DNA of 64,000 nt from Epiperipatus broadwayi (GCA_028023455.1 JAQFVV010000286.1:373358-437357), one strand, 5' to 3'; counted from the first letter of the stretch, positions 26,918 to 38,543 are shown. Notes: generated by a model from the sequence alone, not told the origin. Numbers and translations are program-made.

Positions 26918-27330
26918 CACCTGGGTCTCATTTTATGCAGTAGATATGTTCCTCAGAAAATGCGCACAAAAATAGACTTACCTTACCTTGAAAAATGGGG
27001 GATAGATACTATAATTTTTCAAAAATCGCATAAAAGCAAAGCAACAATGTAAAATTACTTTAAAATTCACATTGAAAAAATAAGAAAATAAAATATGACT
27101 AATAAAAATTTTAAATTTGAAAAAAAATTGATACAAGACAAACTTTTTTACTTTTTTTATTAACTACAGTTTTTAATTTTATTCAAAACAATATATTTTT
27201 ATGTGTAATTTACATTTTTTTCATACATGTATGGTATTTTAGTCATTATCGCTATTTGAGACATCAGATTTATTACGATGTGATGCGATGTGAGGTACTG
27301 TAGCTTCTCCTTAAACAAAGTCAAGAGGAA
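26918..27330 (+). mobile_element. Mariner/pogo-like element, copy 2 (left end)
   Basis: Starts TA|CACCTGGGTCTCATTTTATG and continues with the same subterminal sequence as the copies at 17615 and 48406, including CACAAAAATAGACTTACC and GGGGATAGATAC. A ~60-bp word (GATGTGATG ... AAACAAAGTCAAGA) near 27277 recurs at 27494-27545, so the element may extend further. No right terminus was found. Confidence 0.65.
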
Positions 27331-28071
27331 ATACAATTAAAATGTTTTCAAATCACTGTTGATTTTTCCCATTTCACTAAGCGATCTAAAATTGAAATTT
27401 TTGTTTACAAAGAAATTCATTTTCTTAGGTGTTTTTTTTCTCTTCGTTAGAATAAACTAAAAGTTTAAAATAAAAATAAGAACTTAGATTTAGGATGTGA
27501 TGATGTGATGTGATGTACTGTACCTTCTTTTTAAACAAAGTCAAGAATCTCTAAGCAATTATACCAAGAGAAATTTGTTATCTACTTAATTTTACATTCC
27601 CCAGTCTAAGTTTTCCCATATTCTGCTCCATCCCATTTCCACAACATAATCTTTTTCAACTCTATAGTCTTTATATCTAAATAAAAAAAAATAAAAAGAC
27701 ACCGACTCACCACTGTTGGTCAAAATTTAATTAAAACTAACAATTAAAAATTAAATTTTTATTTTTGTCTTTAATTTTTTAATTTTCAATTCCATTTAAT
27801 AATCAAATTTCATCGTTTCACATCACCTTAATTTCAGCTCATGTTACATAATTTTTAAATTGTTAATTACAATTAAAAATCAGATTTTAATTGTCAAATT
27901 TAATTGTACCCATCACTGTTACTCATCTTTTAAAAATAAACTTGTGGACATTAAATGATTAATTGATTACATACTCTTTTTATAAAAAGCAAAAATAGAA
28001 AGTGATTTAAAATGCAAAAACAACAATATACATAGTATTTTTCATTTATAACATTTAAACAGATTTACAGT
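27331..28071. other. AT-rich DNA, possibly interior of the preceding element
   Basis: Contains the repeated GATGTGATG / AAACAAAGTCAAGA word at 27494-27545. Otherwise nothing recognised. Confidence 0.4.
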
Positions 28072-29946
28072 AAATCTAATAGGTGTGACCATAAATGAAT
28101 GATAAGTATCAACCTTATAAAGAAAATAGATGAAAACCAAATTTAATAAAAAGTGTATACATTTTATTGACATTTATCTGATTTCATATTATCATTAATA
28201 ACAAACACATTTATGAAGTTACTACTTTTCAAAGTATTAAAGAAAAATAACAAAAATTCAAAATAATTTTCAGTACAGTTTTGTATAAGCTGAAAAAAAA
28301 TCTTAACTAGGGTTTTATAAAAGAGTATTATAATTATTTCCTAATAAAATGAATACTAATTTAGAATATAGTGTTATAAGTATTTCAAGGTAAAAGTTTC
28401 TCTTTTCTAATAACACATTGAATTTATTTACTTACATAAAATAATATATAGGGAGCTTCTGAACAAGCTAACTTAGTATTACAAATAATGGTATTCTTAA
28501 TAAAGTGACAAAAGAGAAATAAACATATTGTTGTATGTATTCATGTACATTCTCATTTAATATATAATAAGATGATTTTATCATTTCTTACATAAAAAGA
28601 AAATAGCTACATGAGAGGATTTTTCATCTCTCAGATAAAACAAGTTTTTAAGATGAGGAATTCATGGTCTTTTATACAAATAAAAATTATATATATTAAT
28701 ATGTTTGACAATGTCAATTACATGAAGGCCATTTTTCAAATTATTTATGGAACAAACTATACCAACACCTTACTTCTAGTACTTAGATCCTTAATAATTC
28801 ACTAAACATCAACATGATTCCGTTTGTCCTGGAATGATGTATTTATAAGATTTAAAATTTTATAATGATAATAAATCTTAATAATCATTATATAATGCTT
28901 AATAGGTATAATTATTCTCACCACAAATATTATCTGGGATGTTTGCAACATGTGTTACATATAAAGTAAAAAAAAAAAATATTTTTAAATATTATCTTCG
29001 CTAATTTAAAAAAGTGCTTCTTTGGGAGATCTAAGAGAAAAAAATGCATACCAACATTCCATAATAAATCTATTATTAATAGAAATAATGCCTTTATTTT
29101 TTTATCTAAAGTCCTAAATCCAAAATTTATATTGAATCTCATTTTCAGTATGTTTCCCAGTTGATACTTGTTGACAAAACAAGAAGCAGTGGTTATTAAA
29201 GAAAGTTCTAGAACTTTAAAAAAATTTAATCAAGATAAACCTTCTTAAGTAATCATCACTTTTTATTTTGTCAACAAGTATCACTCAGGAAACTCACTGA
29301 AAATCAGATTCAAATGAACTTTGAATTTAGGACTTTTGATAAAAAATAAAAAATAAAAGAAATAAAGACATTATTTTCATTAATAATAATTTTATTATGC
29401 AAAATCCTCTCATACAGCTATATCTTTTTTATGTAAAAGATGATAAAATTCCCTTTATTATGTGGTAAATGAGAATGTACATGAATACATGCAGCATATA
29501 TTTATTTTGCTTTTGTCACTTTAGTAAATATGTCATGGCTTGTGAACTTAAATTAGCTTGTTCAGAAGCTCTCTATATATTATTTTGTATAATTAGATAA
29601 GTTTAATGTGCTCTTAAAAAAGAAAAGCTTATATCTGTGAAATACTTATAAAACTATATTCCAAATTATTTTATTAGTAAATAACTATAATACTCTTTTA
29701 TAAAACTCTAGTTAATTTTTTTTTTCAGCTTATACAAAATTGTGTTGAATATCACTTTGGATTTTTTATTTTTTTAATACTTTGAAAAGTTGTAATAATT
29801 TCATAAATGTGTCTGTTATTAATGATAATATGAAATTAGATAAATGTCAATAAAATGTATATAATTTTTATTAAATTCGGTTTTCATGCATTTTTTTTAC
29901 AATGTTGACACCTGTCACTAATTTATGGTCACAGGTATTAGATTAA
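28072..29946. repeat. Large imperfect palindrome (1.87 kb)
   Basis: The left arm 28072-28620 matches the reverse complement of 29400-29946. Shared words include CTAATAGGTGTGACCATAAAT, shortened to TGTGACCATAAAT, then TCATGTACATTCTCATTTA and AGCTTCTGAACAAGCTAA. Inside, 29090-29165 pairs with 29275-29400, and a core hairpin (GATACTTGTTGACAAAA, 29163-29285) sits at the centre. The left arm carries about 450 bp absent from the right. No protein motif is recognised. It is most likely a foldback transposon or a head-to-head insertion of two copies of one element. Confidence 0.85.
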
Positions 29947-30443
29947 CTATGGCATTTCGATATTTACCCTGAGATATTAAATGCACATACACCAATATTT
30001 ACTTTTGCCTAGCCCTATTAAATTTCTATTAGATAATATAACATTGTAATATAAAGAAGAAAGGGGTGATGTTTACATTAGAAGAAACTTTAGGATTATT
30101 TTTTATTTATTTGGAATATATTTTGAGATCAATAAAATGCCCCTTTGATTTTGATGTATATTTTTTTTAAATATGCATATGTGTAATAGAAGAGTCACAG
30201 ATAGAAATACATTCTATTTTTTATGAATTTAGCTAGACAAAAATGAGAGATTTATTATTATTGATCTATTATTTATAGTTGCAGCTTTGGTTTATTTAGT
30301 TTGTAGAAAATATTAAATAAGAAAAGATAACCTCATGTCCCATTATCTTCACATGTATGATACAGTTTTGCTACTGGAATGCATGAAAAACTTGAAGAGT
30401 CATCTTCCAACATTAGTTATCATTACAATACATATGTATACAT
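29947..30443. other. AT-rich DNA, nothing recognised
   Basis: No supportable feature between the palindrome and the PLE-A pair. Confidence 0.6.
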
Positions 30444-31530
30444 ATGACTTTATATTATAGTTATTTTCAGAATATTCTGTGTAGTAAAATAACTAAATAA
30501 CTGACATTTCAGTACACTAACAAGTGCCTTTTTCAGAGTGTCCACTTTCTCAAATCATATGAATGTGTGTGAGATTTAAAATCATTATTTTTATCTTTTT
30601 CTTTCTTCTTATATTCAAATTCTATTGTAGAGAAGTTTGTTTGTCTTCCAATAGTTTCTTCTAAATGTTGTTAATTTTCTTTAATTCACACCTTGCATCC
30701 AAACTTTTGGATCTTTTAAAAATCTCTATAGCTTCTCTTAGCAATTACTAATCATATTGTTAAATTTTTACTAGAATATTTGTTTTATCAAAATTGATAT
30801 TATTATTAGTTAATTTTATATGACAATAAATAGCTAATGAATTGGATTTTTCTCTGATGAACAGAATGTGTTCTTCCTATCTAATATTTATTTGATGGTT
30901 AGTCTGTCCTTTAGACCCTACATAGAATTTCATATAAACTATGACACTATAAAGAAGTTTTATCTTTAGAAAGTGGAAATATTTCATTAAATTTTTTAAA
31001 GGTAGTGTAAACTGTGTGAATATTATTTTTTTAGAATGTTACCTATTTTATCAGATACTCCTGTTATATTTGGCTAATTTGTCTTAATTTTTGATGTATT
31101 AAAATCTTTTTTTGTCTTTTTATATGAAAAAGTCTTATTAATAATACTGTAACTAAAACCCGTATCAAGAAGCATTTTATTAGTAGCAGAAATATCCTGG
31201 AGAAAATAATTATTATCAGACAGTCTTTTCATTTTATCTCTTTCCACTGAAAATACTTGTGCAGGATGGTGATGAAAAAAAAAATGCAGATACCTCCCAG
31301 TGTGTATTGTTTTTTATATATACCATGGGACAAAGAACTATCCTCCTTTCTTTCAATTAAAACATCTAAAAAGGCAATGTAAATTTGATATAGAGTTTAA
31401 AAAAGTAAAAAAGTCATCAAGAGCATGCTTACCATGAATCAAATAACAAAGGTATCATCAACATACCTAAGCCATATAGATGGGTTTTTAAAAGAAATGG
31501 ACTTTTTTCTAGCTGTTGTAAACTTTTTTC
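30444..31530 (-). pseudogene. Penelope-like element family A, minus copy (5'-truncated)
   Basis: Reading the minus strand from about 31530, broken frames give YVDDTFV (the RT catalytic YVDD box), FLDVLIERKE, and a worn GIY-YIG endonuclease start (YEI.CRV near 30930). The 3' part ends at about 30444. The sequence is homologous to the plus copy at 31560-34145, which it faces head to head. Penelope-like elements encode an RT plus a GIY-YIG nuclease. This copy lacks the N-terminal half and has many stops. Confidence 0.85.
30497..30538 (-). other. CTGA-stem-GAAA signature (PLE-A minus copy)
   Basis: On the minus strand CTCTGAAAAA is followed by a GCACT/AGTGT stem and then GAAATGTC. It lies about 50 bp from the 3' end of the element. 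Same layout as at 34062-34110; the heptamer is degenerate. Confidence 0.4.
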
Positions 31531-33653
31531 ACAAGCACACCAAGAAAATTGGTGCAGTTTTAAACTAAGCAAGTTTTGTTATTTTAACTGTTTTTATTAC
31601 AAATATGAGAAAAAAGTTAGATTTTTTTAGATAAAAAATTGTTACAACTCCGCCTTTCGTTAAGTAATAATACATTCATCCAACGTTATGGTCAATTTGT
31701 GATAAGATCGTTGATTTTAGAATGACTAAAGAAAATGATTTTAAATTTTGAAGGCAAACAAATAAATTTAACAAAATGCTTTTAAAGAAACAAAAAATGC
31801 TAACTTTAAATCTTTGTCTGAACTAGAAAGTGTCCATGCTCTAAAGAATTTATCAGATAGGAAATTATCAGTTACTGAACTGAAAGTTTTGAATAAAGGT
31901 TTTAATTTTGCAATTACACCAACAAAATTACCTTATGAGGATATTATTGGAAGAGTGGAAATTAGTTTATCAAAAATACTTTGAGGGGAAGCAGATATAG
32001 TGAGAGGAACAAATATACAATATTATAAATAAAGCAAAACCACCTAAAACTAATTTATCTATTAATGAAAGAAGCAGCTTTGTTTGCATTAAAGAACGAC
32101 AATACTAGAGTAATTTTAAATAGGGCTGGTTATTATAAAAAATACATAATTTATTAAATGATGATTTATTAAATGTTAAGAAAATTTATAGAGACATTAC
32201 GACTTATCTTAAAAAGAAAACGAAAACATTAATTTATTCTACTGACCTTGATTTAAAAACAAAGTTACAACTTACTCCCAGGGGAAAATCTTCTTATTCA
32301 AAATTATATGGTTTACCAAAAATCCATAAATCAGATATTCCATTGACACCGATTGTGTGGTTCACCAACACAGACACTAGCTTAGTCTCTGACTTTTTTC
32401 TATAGCCACATTTAACATAAATGTCGTCAAATGTTAAAGATGCTAATTATTTTCTTGAGCTTATCAATGATATTAAATTGGCCAAGAATGGTATTTGGGT
32501 AAATTTTAATATATTTCACTTTTTACTAGTGTACCTGTAAATGAAGCTATTCAAGTTTTAAAAAATATTTTATTACCTAATTTTTCTGTGCTTTTGGCTG
32601 AACACTGCTTATTGAATACATTTTTTTTTTGTTTTTGATGTGCCAATGTATAAACAAACATCAGGTCTAGCTAAGGGTTCACCAATTTCTCCAGCAGTAA
32701 CTTCTATTTTTATGGAAGATTTGGAAAATAAAATTTTGACTTCAGCAGTTAAAAATCATCTATATGGCTGAGGTCTGTTGATGATACCTTTGTATTTGGC
32801 CTCATGGTAAGTATGCTCTTGATGACTTTTTTAATTTTCAAACTCTTTTCACAACAATATTGAATTTACTTTGAAAATAGAAAATAATAATCAATTTCCA
32901 TTTTAGATGTTTTAATTGAAAGAAAAAAGGATGGTTCTTTATCCCATGGTATATATAAAAAACTAACACACACTGGGATGTATCTACATTTTTCTTCTCA
33001 TCATCATCCTGCACAACTATTTTCAGTGGTGAAGACATTGTTAGATAAAATCAAGAGATTTTCTGATGATAGCCATTTTCTCCAGGTCATTTCTGCTGAT
33101 AATAAAATACTTCTTGATAATGGTTTTAGTTACAGTATTATTAATAGGTTTTTTTCATGGAAAAAGAAAAAGATTTTGATACATCCAAAATTAAGACAAA
33201 TTCCCCATATATAAAGGGAGCATCTGATTAAATTGATAATATTCTAAGGAAAAATAATATTCACACACTTTATACTACCTTTAAAAAAATAATGAAATAT
33301 TTCCACTTCCTAGAGATAAAATTTCTTTGGAGTGTCATGATGTATATGAAATTCCATGTAGGGTCTGTTCACATTCATATATTGGACAGACTAATGGTAG
33401 AATAAATATTAGAAAGGATGAACACATTCTGGCAGTCAGAGAAAAATCCAATTCATTTGGCTATTTATTCACATATAAAATTAACTAATCATGATATCAA
33501 TTTTGATAAAACACATACTCTAGTAAAATTTTAACAATATGACTGGAGATTGCTAAGAGAAGCTATAGAGATTTTAAAAGACCCAAGAGTTTGAATGAAT
33601 GGTGTAAATTTAAAAATTAACAACATTTGGAAGAAGCTATTGAAAAACAAACT

Positions 33654-33963
33654 AATTTTTAAAATTACAAAAAAAAATCAAATCAGATGTCACATGATCT
33701 AATTTCAACAAGCTTGTATTATAAATGTTATACAGAGAGTTCACAAATAAGCTCTTAACAAGCTTTCCAGAATATCCTTAACCCCAGACTGGTTTCTGCT
33801 ACTGGCTTCCTCAGTGAGGTATTAGGATATTTAAGCATTAGATCTTGAATATCCTATTGCCTCACAGAGGAAGCCAGTACCAGAAATCAGTTTGGGGTTA
33901 AGGATATCCTGCAAAGCTTGTTAAGAGCTTATTTGTGAACTCTCTATATAATAATTTTTAAAA
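33654..33963. mobile_element. Foldback/MITE-like insertion inside PLE-A
   Basis: The arms 33729-33830 and 33850-33950 are near-perfect inverted repeats (GAGAGTTCACAAATAAGCTC at the outer ends) around a ~20-bp spacer. Compared with the minus PLE-A copy, the element's sequence is interrupted exactly here, and AATTTTTAAAA occurs on both sides (33654-33664, 33953-33963), consistent with an 11-bp target duplication. Each arm contains GAGGAAGCCAGTA..AGAAA reading outward, a weaker version of the signature seen in the PLEs. Confidence 0.85.
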
Positions 33964-34061
33964 CTTCTCTAGCAATAGAATTTGAATATGAAAAGAAAGA
34001 AAAAGATAAAAGTAATGATTTTAAATCTCACACACATTTCCTATGACTTGAGAAAGAGAAT

Positions 34062-34110
34062 GCTCTGAGGAAGGTACTTGTCATTGTAATGAAACAGCTA
34101 TTTTACTACA
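34062..34110 (+). other. CTGA-stem-GAAA signature (PLE-A plus copy)
   Basis: CTCTGAGGAAGG is followed by a worn stem (ACTTGTCATTGTAAT) and GAAACAGCT, then TATTTTACTACA shared with the minus copy. It resembles a decayed hammerhead-like core. Confidence 0.4.
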
Positions 34111-34145
34111 TGGAATATCCTGAAAATAATTATAATATAAAGTCA

Positions 34146-36093
34146 TCATTTATCCATGAAAATATTAGAATTAACACATATATAAACATAACACAAACAC
34201 ATTTTAAATGTATATTATGCATATATAAAAGTTATAGTTATAACAAAGCAAAAGTAATATGAAGGACACATTTATATATAATTTATTGAGTGTATGTTCA
34301 TTCATGCATTCGTTAAAGCAATAAAAATAAAATCTAACTGCTATATTTTTATTTTTAAAATAAAATAAATAGCAAAATATCTGATTTTTTGGTATTAAAT
34401 TCACTCCTTTTTTAAAAAAAAATTTATTTTTTCTTAGTATGTCCTAAAACTTTGTAAAACTTTTAACATGTCACAAATTATTTTCTTATGCAAAATACAA
34501 CTTGAATTTGAAAAGGGTAATAAAATAAAAATAAATTATTTCAAAATAAGTGAGAAATTTTATTAATACATGTAATTATGAATGGCGCTCTAATATGGAA
34601 AAATGGCTACTAGCATATTGCCCAATTTATTTATGAATTTCACTCATTTTTAATGTGACTGCATATGGAATTTAGAAAAAAATAATAACTGCTTATATTT
34701 TTGATAAATGGCAATTTTTAATATATTTATTTTGTTTGTTTATATTTTTCTCTGGATAACATATAATTGAAGTTACAACTCCATTACACTTTCAATAACA
34801 ATAAAATGGGAGAATTGGTTTTTTTATTTTTAAAATTCAATCTTCAATCTTTAAAAACTCACTTGAAAAATTTGATAAAAAAATAATTAATCTTACATTA
34901 ACAAAAGAATTTTCTTTTCTCAAAACAAGTTTTAAACCTATTCTAATTAACTTTAGATATCAATTGTTTTCATATAAACAAAAAAAATATAGTTTAAAAA
35001 AAAATTAAAATCAATGTATTAAACAAACTAAATATATTTTTAGAGTAGCATTAACCTGCTATATATTTTAAAATTAAACAAAAAAAGATTTTTTTTATTT
35101 TGAATTTATTGAATATAGTAAAATATTTTAACACTTCAATAGATTTGACTACAGTATTATAGTACCACTGATGATGAACTTGATTCTGATTTAAATTACT
35201 TTCTTATGGCTATCTTTAATGTTTATTTTCTGATTTGTTGTTCAATTGACAGGAAAAACTGTAACTAAAATAATGTTAATTTATTAGTTTCAAAAGGATC
35301 CCCAGATGTCAGTCTATGCTGGTGAATGATAGCTTCTTGTTTTGTCTGCCTAAAAATACTTGTAAGAATTTTTGATAGTGTTTAAGATTTCATAAATAAA
35401 AATGTATATTTTTTTATAATTTGTTTACATATTTACAACTATTTTTGGTAATTATGTATTAAACCTGCAATGTATTAGATTTTCTATACCTTTTCACATT
35501 CATATCAATCTGTTGATAAATTTCTACTTTTGCAATCCTGACCAAATAATGTGTACACTTGGATATTGTACAAACTTAAAATGATAAATTTGTCAAAATG
35601 GACCACATGTACATGATATTTTCACAAGATTTACAAATTTATCAGCAGTCTTAATACATATTTTAAAAGATGTAGCAGTTCTAATATGCGACAGTAATTG
35701 CTTCAGACTAAATCTAACAATAGTAAAAAATTTAATTTCTAACAATACCAAAAATATGAATTTTGCACAAAAATAGATCTGAAAAAGTACATTTTTAATA
35801 ATACTAAAAATATAAATTTCACACAAAAATATCAAATATGACATTGCATTATATAATTTCTAAATGTTATTTTAAATACAGACAAAACAATCACTAAATT
35901 ACAAAATGCTTAAAATATACATATACAATACTTACCATGTAATATATAACAGGAATTGTTACAATGAAACAATCAATTCTTCTGTTCTACTTTATTTTAA
36001 GTGAATAAAATTTTGTTTCAAAATAGGAGACTGAAAGTAATTTTTTTTATTTTTTCCAAAATGGAGACTTACTTAACACATGATTGTGCAATA
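34146..36093. other. AT-rich DNA, nothing recognised
   Basis: No supportable gene or repeat. The minus frames at 34204-34404 and 35593-35844 are low-complexity I/F/Y/K-rich and likely chance. Confidence 0.6.
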
Positions 36094-36800
36094 TTACACT
36101 TGCATGAGATCTTCACCAGAAATGTTAATAAGTAGTAAGTGTATTTTTTTTTCAAAAACAAAAAAATTAAAATAGTACAGTTTTATTATTTCTTCAATGT
36201 GATGGATTAATTTCTTTGATGTCATCCAGTATGATTCACATGAAAATAGTTGGTAACCGGCAATTTGTAATTCAGCAGTTTTATAGGCTTTCCAAAAATC
36301 TGAATAAATTGTTGATTCCTCTTTCACATTTTGTTTGATGGCTTCCATCAGAGTTCTCACTGTTTTACCATAAATTCTCATAATGAAACACTTGTCAGTC
36401 TCCCTGCATAATTCATCAAACATTCACTCTTCCAGAAGAATTTGTTAAGTTTGGTTTCTTTTCTTCTTATGCAAAAGGCTCTTATCAATTTTGACAATTT
36501 TGTTAGGGCCTCCAATTTTATGTTTTTTCTCTGCTAAACAAAAATCAGTTTTCCCCAATTTTTGGAATGTTAATTTGCAAGCTCAGTTGTAAATAAATCA
36601 GATCACTTTAAAAAATGGAATTCTGGAACTCTCCAACCACATTCCCTTATAAAGGCCTATTTTATTATTACATCCTCAAATGTTACAACATCCTTGCTTG
36701 TCCAAAGTGTGGATATACTCAACCACTTTGATCTCACCAGCAGGTAAAATGTTCATCATTTTATACTGCTCTAAAATAAAAATTATAGTATTAATCAGAA
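36094..36800 (-). pseudogene. Merlin/ISXO2-type DDE transposase relic
   Basis: From about 36800 down on the minus strand, a region reads CNNKIGLYKGMW and RIPFFKVI, like the zinc-rich N-terminal part of Merlin/IS1016-type transposases. GGPNKIVKIDKSLL (near 36490-36530) follows and contains the first catalytic D. The open frame 36094-36423 then gives MFDELCRETDKCFI, STIYSDFWKAYKTAE (second catalytic D) and an H..IE end for the third acidic residue. Two or more stops or frameshifts separate the pieces (one just before MFDELC). Length and order fit a nearly complete but inactive copy. Terminal inverted repeats and the expected 8-9-bp target duplication were not found. Confidence 0.85.
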
Positions 36801-37457
36801 AATTGGAAAAAATATATATCAGCACTGAAGTAGAAAACACTTTGAAAAGAACGTGTCCAAACAAAATTCAGATAATAAATAAAAGTATAAATTTATCACA
36901 TTATTGGAAAAGATCGGCTGAGATCACAAGGTTTATTTGATGGGATTGCAAGGTTAGACATTTATCATGAATGTGCAAAAATATATCATCTCTCCTACAT
37001 TGCAGGGCTAATACATAAGTACCAATATTTTTTGTAAAATATTAGTAATGTGATTAAATTTAGATTTTATTTTAAAATGCTTACTTTTAAAAAAGAGAAA
37101 TCAATAATGTACAACCACAACTTATAGTTAACTAAAAAAAGAAGGCTTTCATATTGCCTACAACAGAATTTTTTATCATTTTTTAAATAATTATAAGTAG
37201 AATTTTAAATTTTAAAAAGAATTTCATTAGTTTTAAATAATACAAATAATAAATTCTTTGGGTTTTTAAAAACTGAATTAAAATAATTTTTTACTTAATA
37301 TTTCAAATAATTAGGTGATAATCATTCAATAAAAAAAGATGTTGTTTGCATTAGGTATTTTAGTTTTTATTAGTATTTTAGTTTAATATTTTTTCCTATA
37401 TCTTTAAACTTAAAATTTTATTTGTTATATTTTTAAAAAATAATTTTAAATTTGTAA
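36801..37457. other. AT-rich DNA, nothing recognised
   Basis: May include the unseen end of the Merlin element. No other feature found. Confidence 0.5.
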
Positions 37458-37727
37458 AAATATACAAAGGATAAAGATAAATTTTATAAATTAATCCAAT
37501 CAGCTGCTAAAGGCTGTCAAAATATATCTAAGACTAAAGTGTTAAATGATGAAGCTAGTTTAGTTAACAAAGGGAATAAATCACCCTCCCACAGACTACA
37601 ACTTAAAAGCACTCTAAATGTTGATCAAAGGATCAAGAGTAGAATGAATCTAATGAATCCACCTATTCTTGGTAGTCCTGATGTTTATAACGATACCTTT
37701 GTCAAAATTCTAGATATTTCAAAGTGA
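37458..37727 (+). CDS. Possible isolated exon or processed fragment, function unknown
   Basis: An 89-codon open frame with codon and base use less AT-rich than its surroundings (SLVNKGNKSPSHRLQL, MNPPILGSPDVYN). It has no low-complexity runs and no in-frame ATG near its start. CAG at 37501-37503 could be an acceptor, but the pyrimidine tract is poor and there is no obvious donor before the TGA. The order STLNVD ... ILGSPDV ... VKIL faintly recalls the N-terminal region of Jun-type bZIP proteins (xTLNL ... LLTSPDV ... LLKL). No bZIP region is present, so I do not name it. Confidence 0.25.
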   Translation, partial: KYTKDKDKFYKLIQSAAKGCQNISKTKVLNDEASLVNKGNKSPSHRLQLKSTLNVDQRIKSRMNLMNPPILGSPDVYNDTFVKILDISK

Positions 37728-38007
37728 AATTAATTTATCTTCCAGATGAAATATGCTACTTAAGAGTTATTAAACTCATAATTAATTATACAAAGCTGGA
37801 GACAACATCTCACTTTCAATACCTTGATTGTAATAAGTAAACAAAATTTAATATGTAAACTTTAAATTAACCATAGTTCAATATACATGTAAATAAAGTA
37901 TTCATTCTATCTTTAATCCATTGTTCAACATCTAGAATGCTTTTAAGTCAAAGACTAGGGAAGGTGATGTACTTCCTTTGTTTACATATACAGTGAGCTA
38001 TAGTTAA

Positions 38008-38052
<45 letters not shown>

Positions 38053-38088
38053 AAATATTAATATATAACAAACTAACCAAAGAAAATA

Positions 38089-38239
38089 CATATAAAAACA
38101 AAAAAAGACCTATAAATCCAATAAATAATATTATATTTCAACCAGAGGACTGGTTTTCATCAGAAAGAAAAAAAAAACCAGTCCTCTGGTTGAAATATAA
38201 TATTATTTATTGGATTTATAAGTCTTTTTTTGTTTATAT
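38089..38239. mobile_element. Foldback C: short inverted dimer carrying the CTGATGA-stem-GAAA signature
   Basis: The arms 38089-38155 and 38176-38239 are near-perfect inverted repeats (AAGACCTATAAATCCAATAA at the outer side) around a ~20-bp A-rich centre. The left arm, read outward on the minus strand (38163-38136), holds CTGATGA, the stem AACCAG-TCCT-CTGGTT and GAAA. The right arm has the stem and GAAA, but its heptamer is replaced by an A-run at the junction. Short and noncoding. Confidence 0.85.
38136..38163 (-). other. Best hammerhead-like core in the window
   Basis: CTGATGA, a perfect 6-bp stem with TCCT loop, then GAAA followed by T and the palindrome ATAATATTAT. This matches the hammerhead layout: CUGAUGA, stem II, GAAA, then a possible short stem III. 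Stem I is not clear. Inference only; cleavage is untested. Confidence 0.45.
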
Positions 38240-38320
38240 ATATATATATAAAAGCATATATATATATATATATATATAATAAATAAAGTTTGATATCTGT
38301 ATTCGTTTCACAATATATGT

Positions 38321-38543
38321 AATATACAAATCAATATATATATCAAAATACAGTACAATTTATATAAATTATAATCTTTTAGAAGTACTTTTGACTATAC
38401 ACTTTGTAGTCTTTATCAACTATATAATGTTGAATACGTTATATAGTTGATAAAGACTACAAAGTGTATAGTCGAAAGTACTTCTAAAAGATTATAATTT
38501 ATATAAATTGTACTGTATTTTGATATATATATATATTGATTTG

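Larger units (their letters stand above)
31560..34145 (+). pseudogene. Penelope-like element family A, near full-length plus copy
   Basis: Retroelement polyprotein relic, N to C terminus. An N-terminal region has LNKGFNFAITP and YEDIIGRVE (near 31880-31950). The RT core has LYGLPKIHK (32304-32330), TSVPVNEAI, GLAKGSPISP (near 32665) and SVDDTF (near 32774, the catalytic D-D). A C-terminal GIY-YIG endonuclease follows, with VYEIPC (near 33340) and SYIGQT (33374). The order matches Penelope-like elements, and no other RT class places GIY-YIG here. Frameshifts and stops throughout make it dead. The 3' UTR is split by a foldback insertion (33654-33963) and ends near 34145 with the signature at 34062. 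It faces the minus copy at 30444-31530. Confidence 0.92.
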
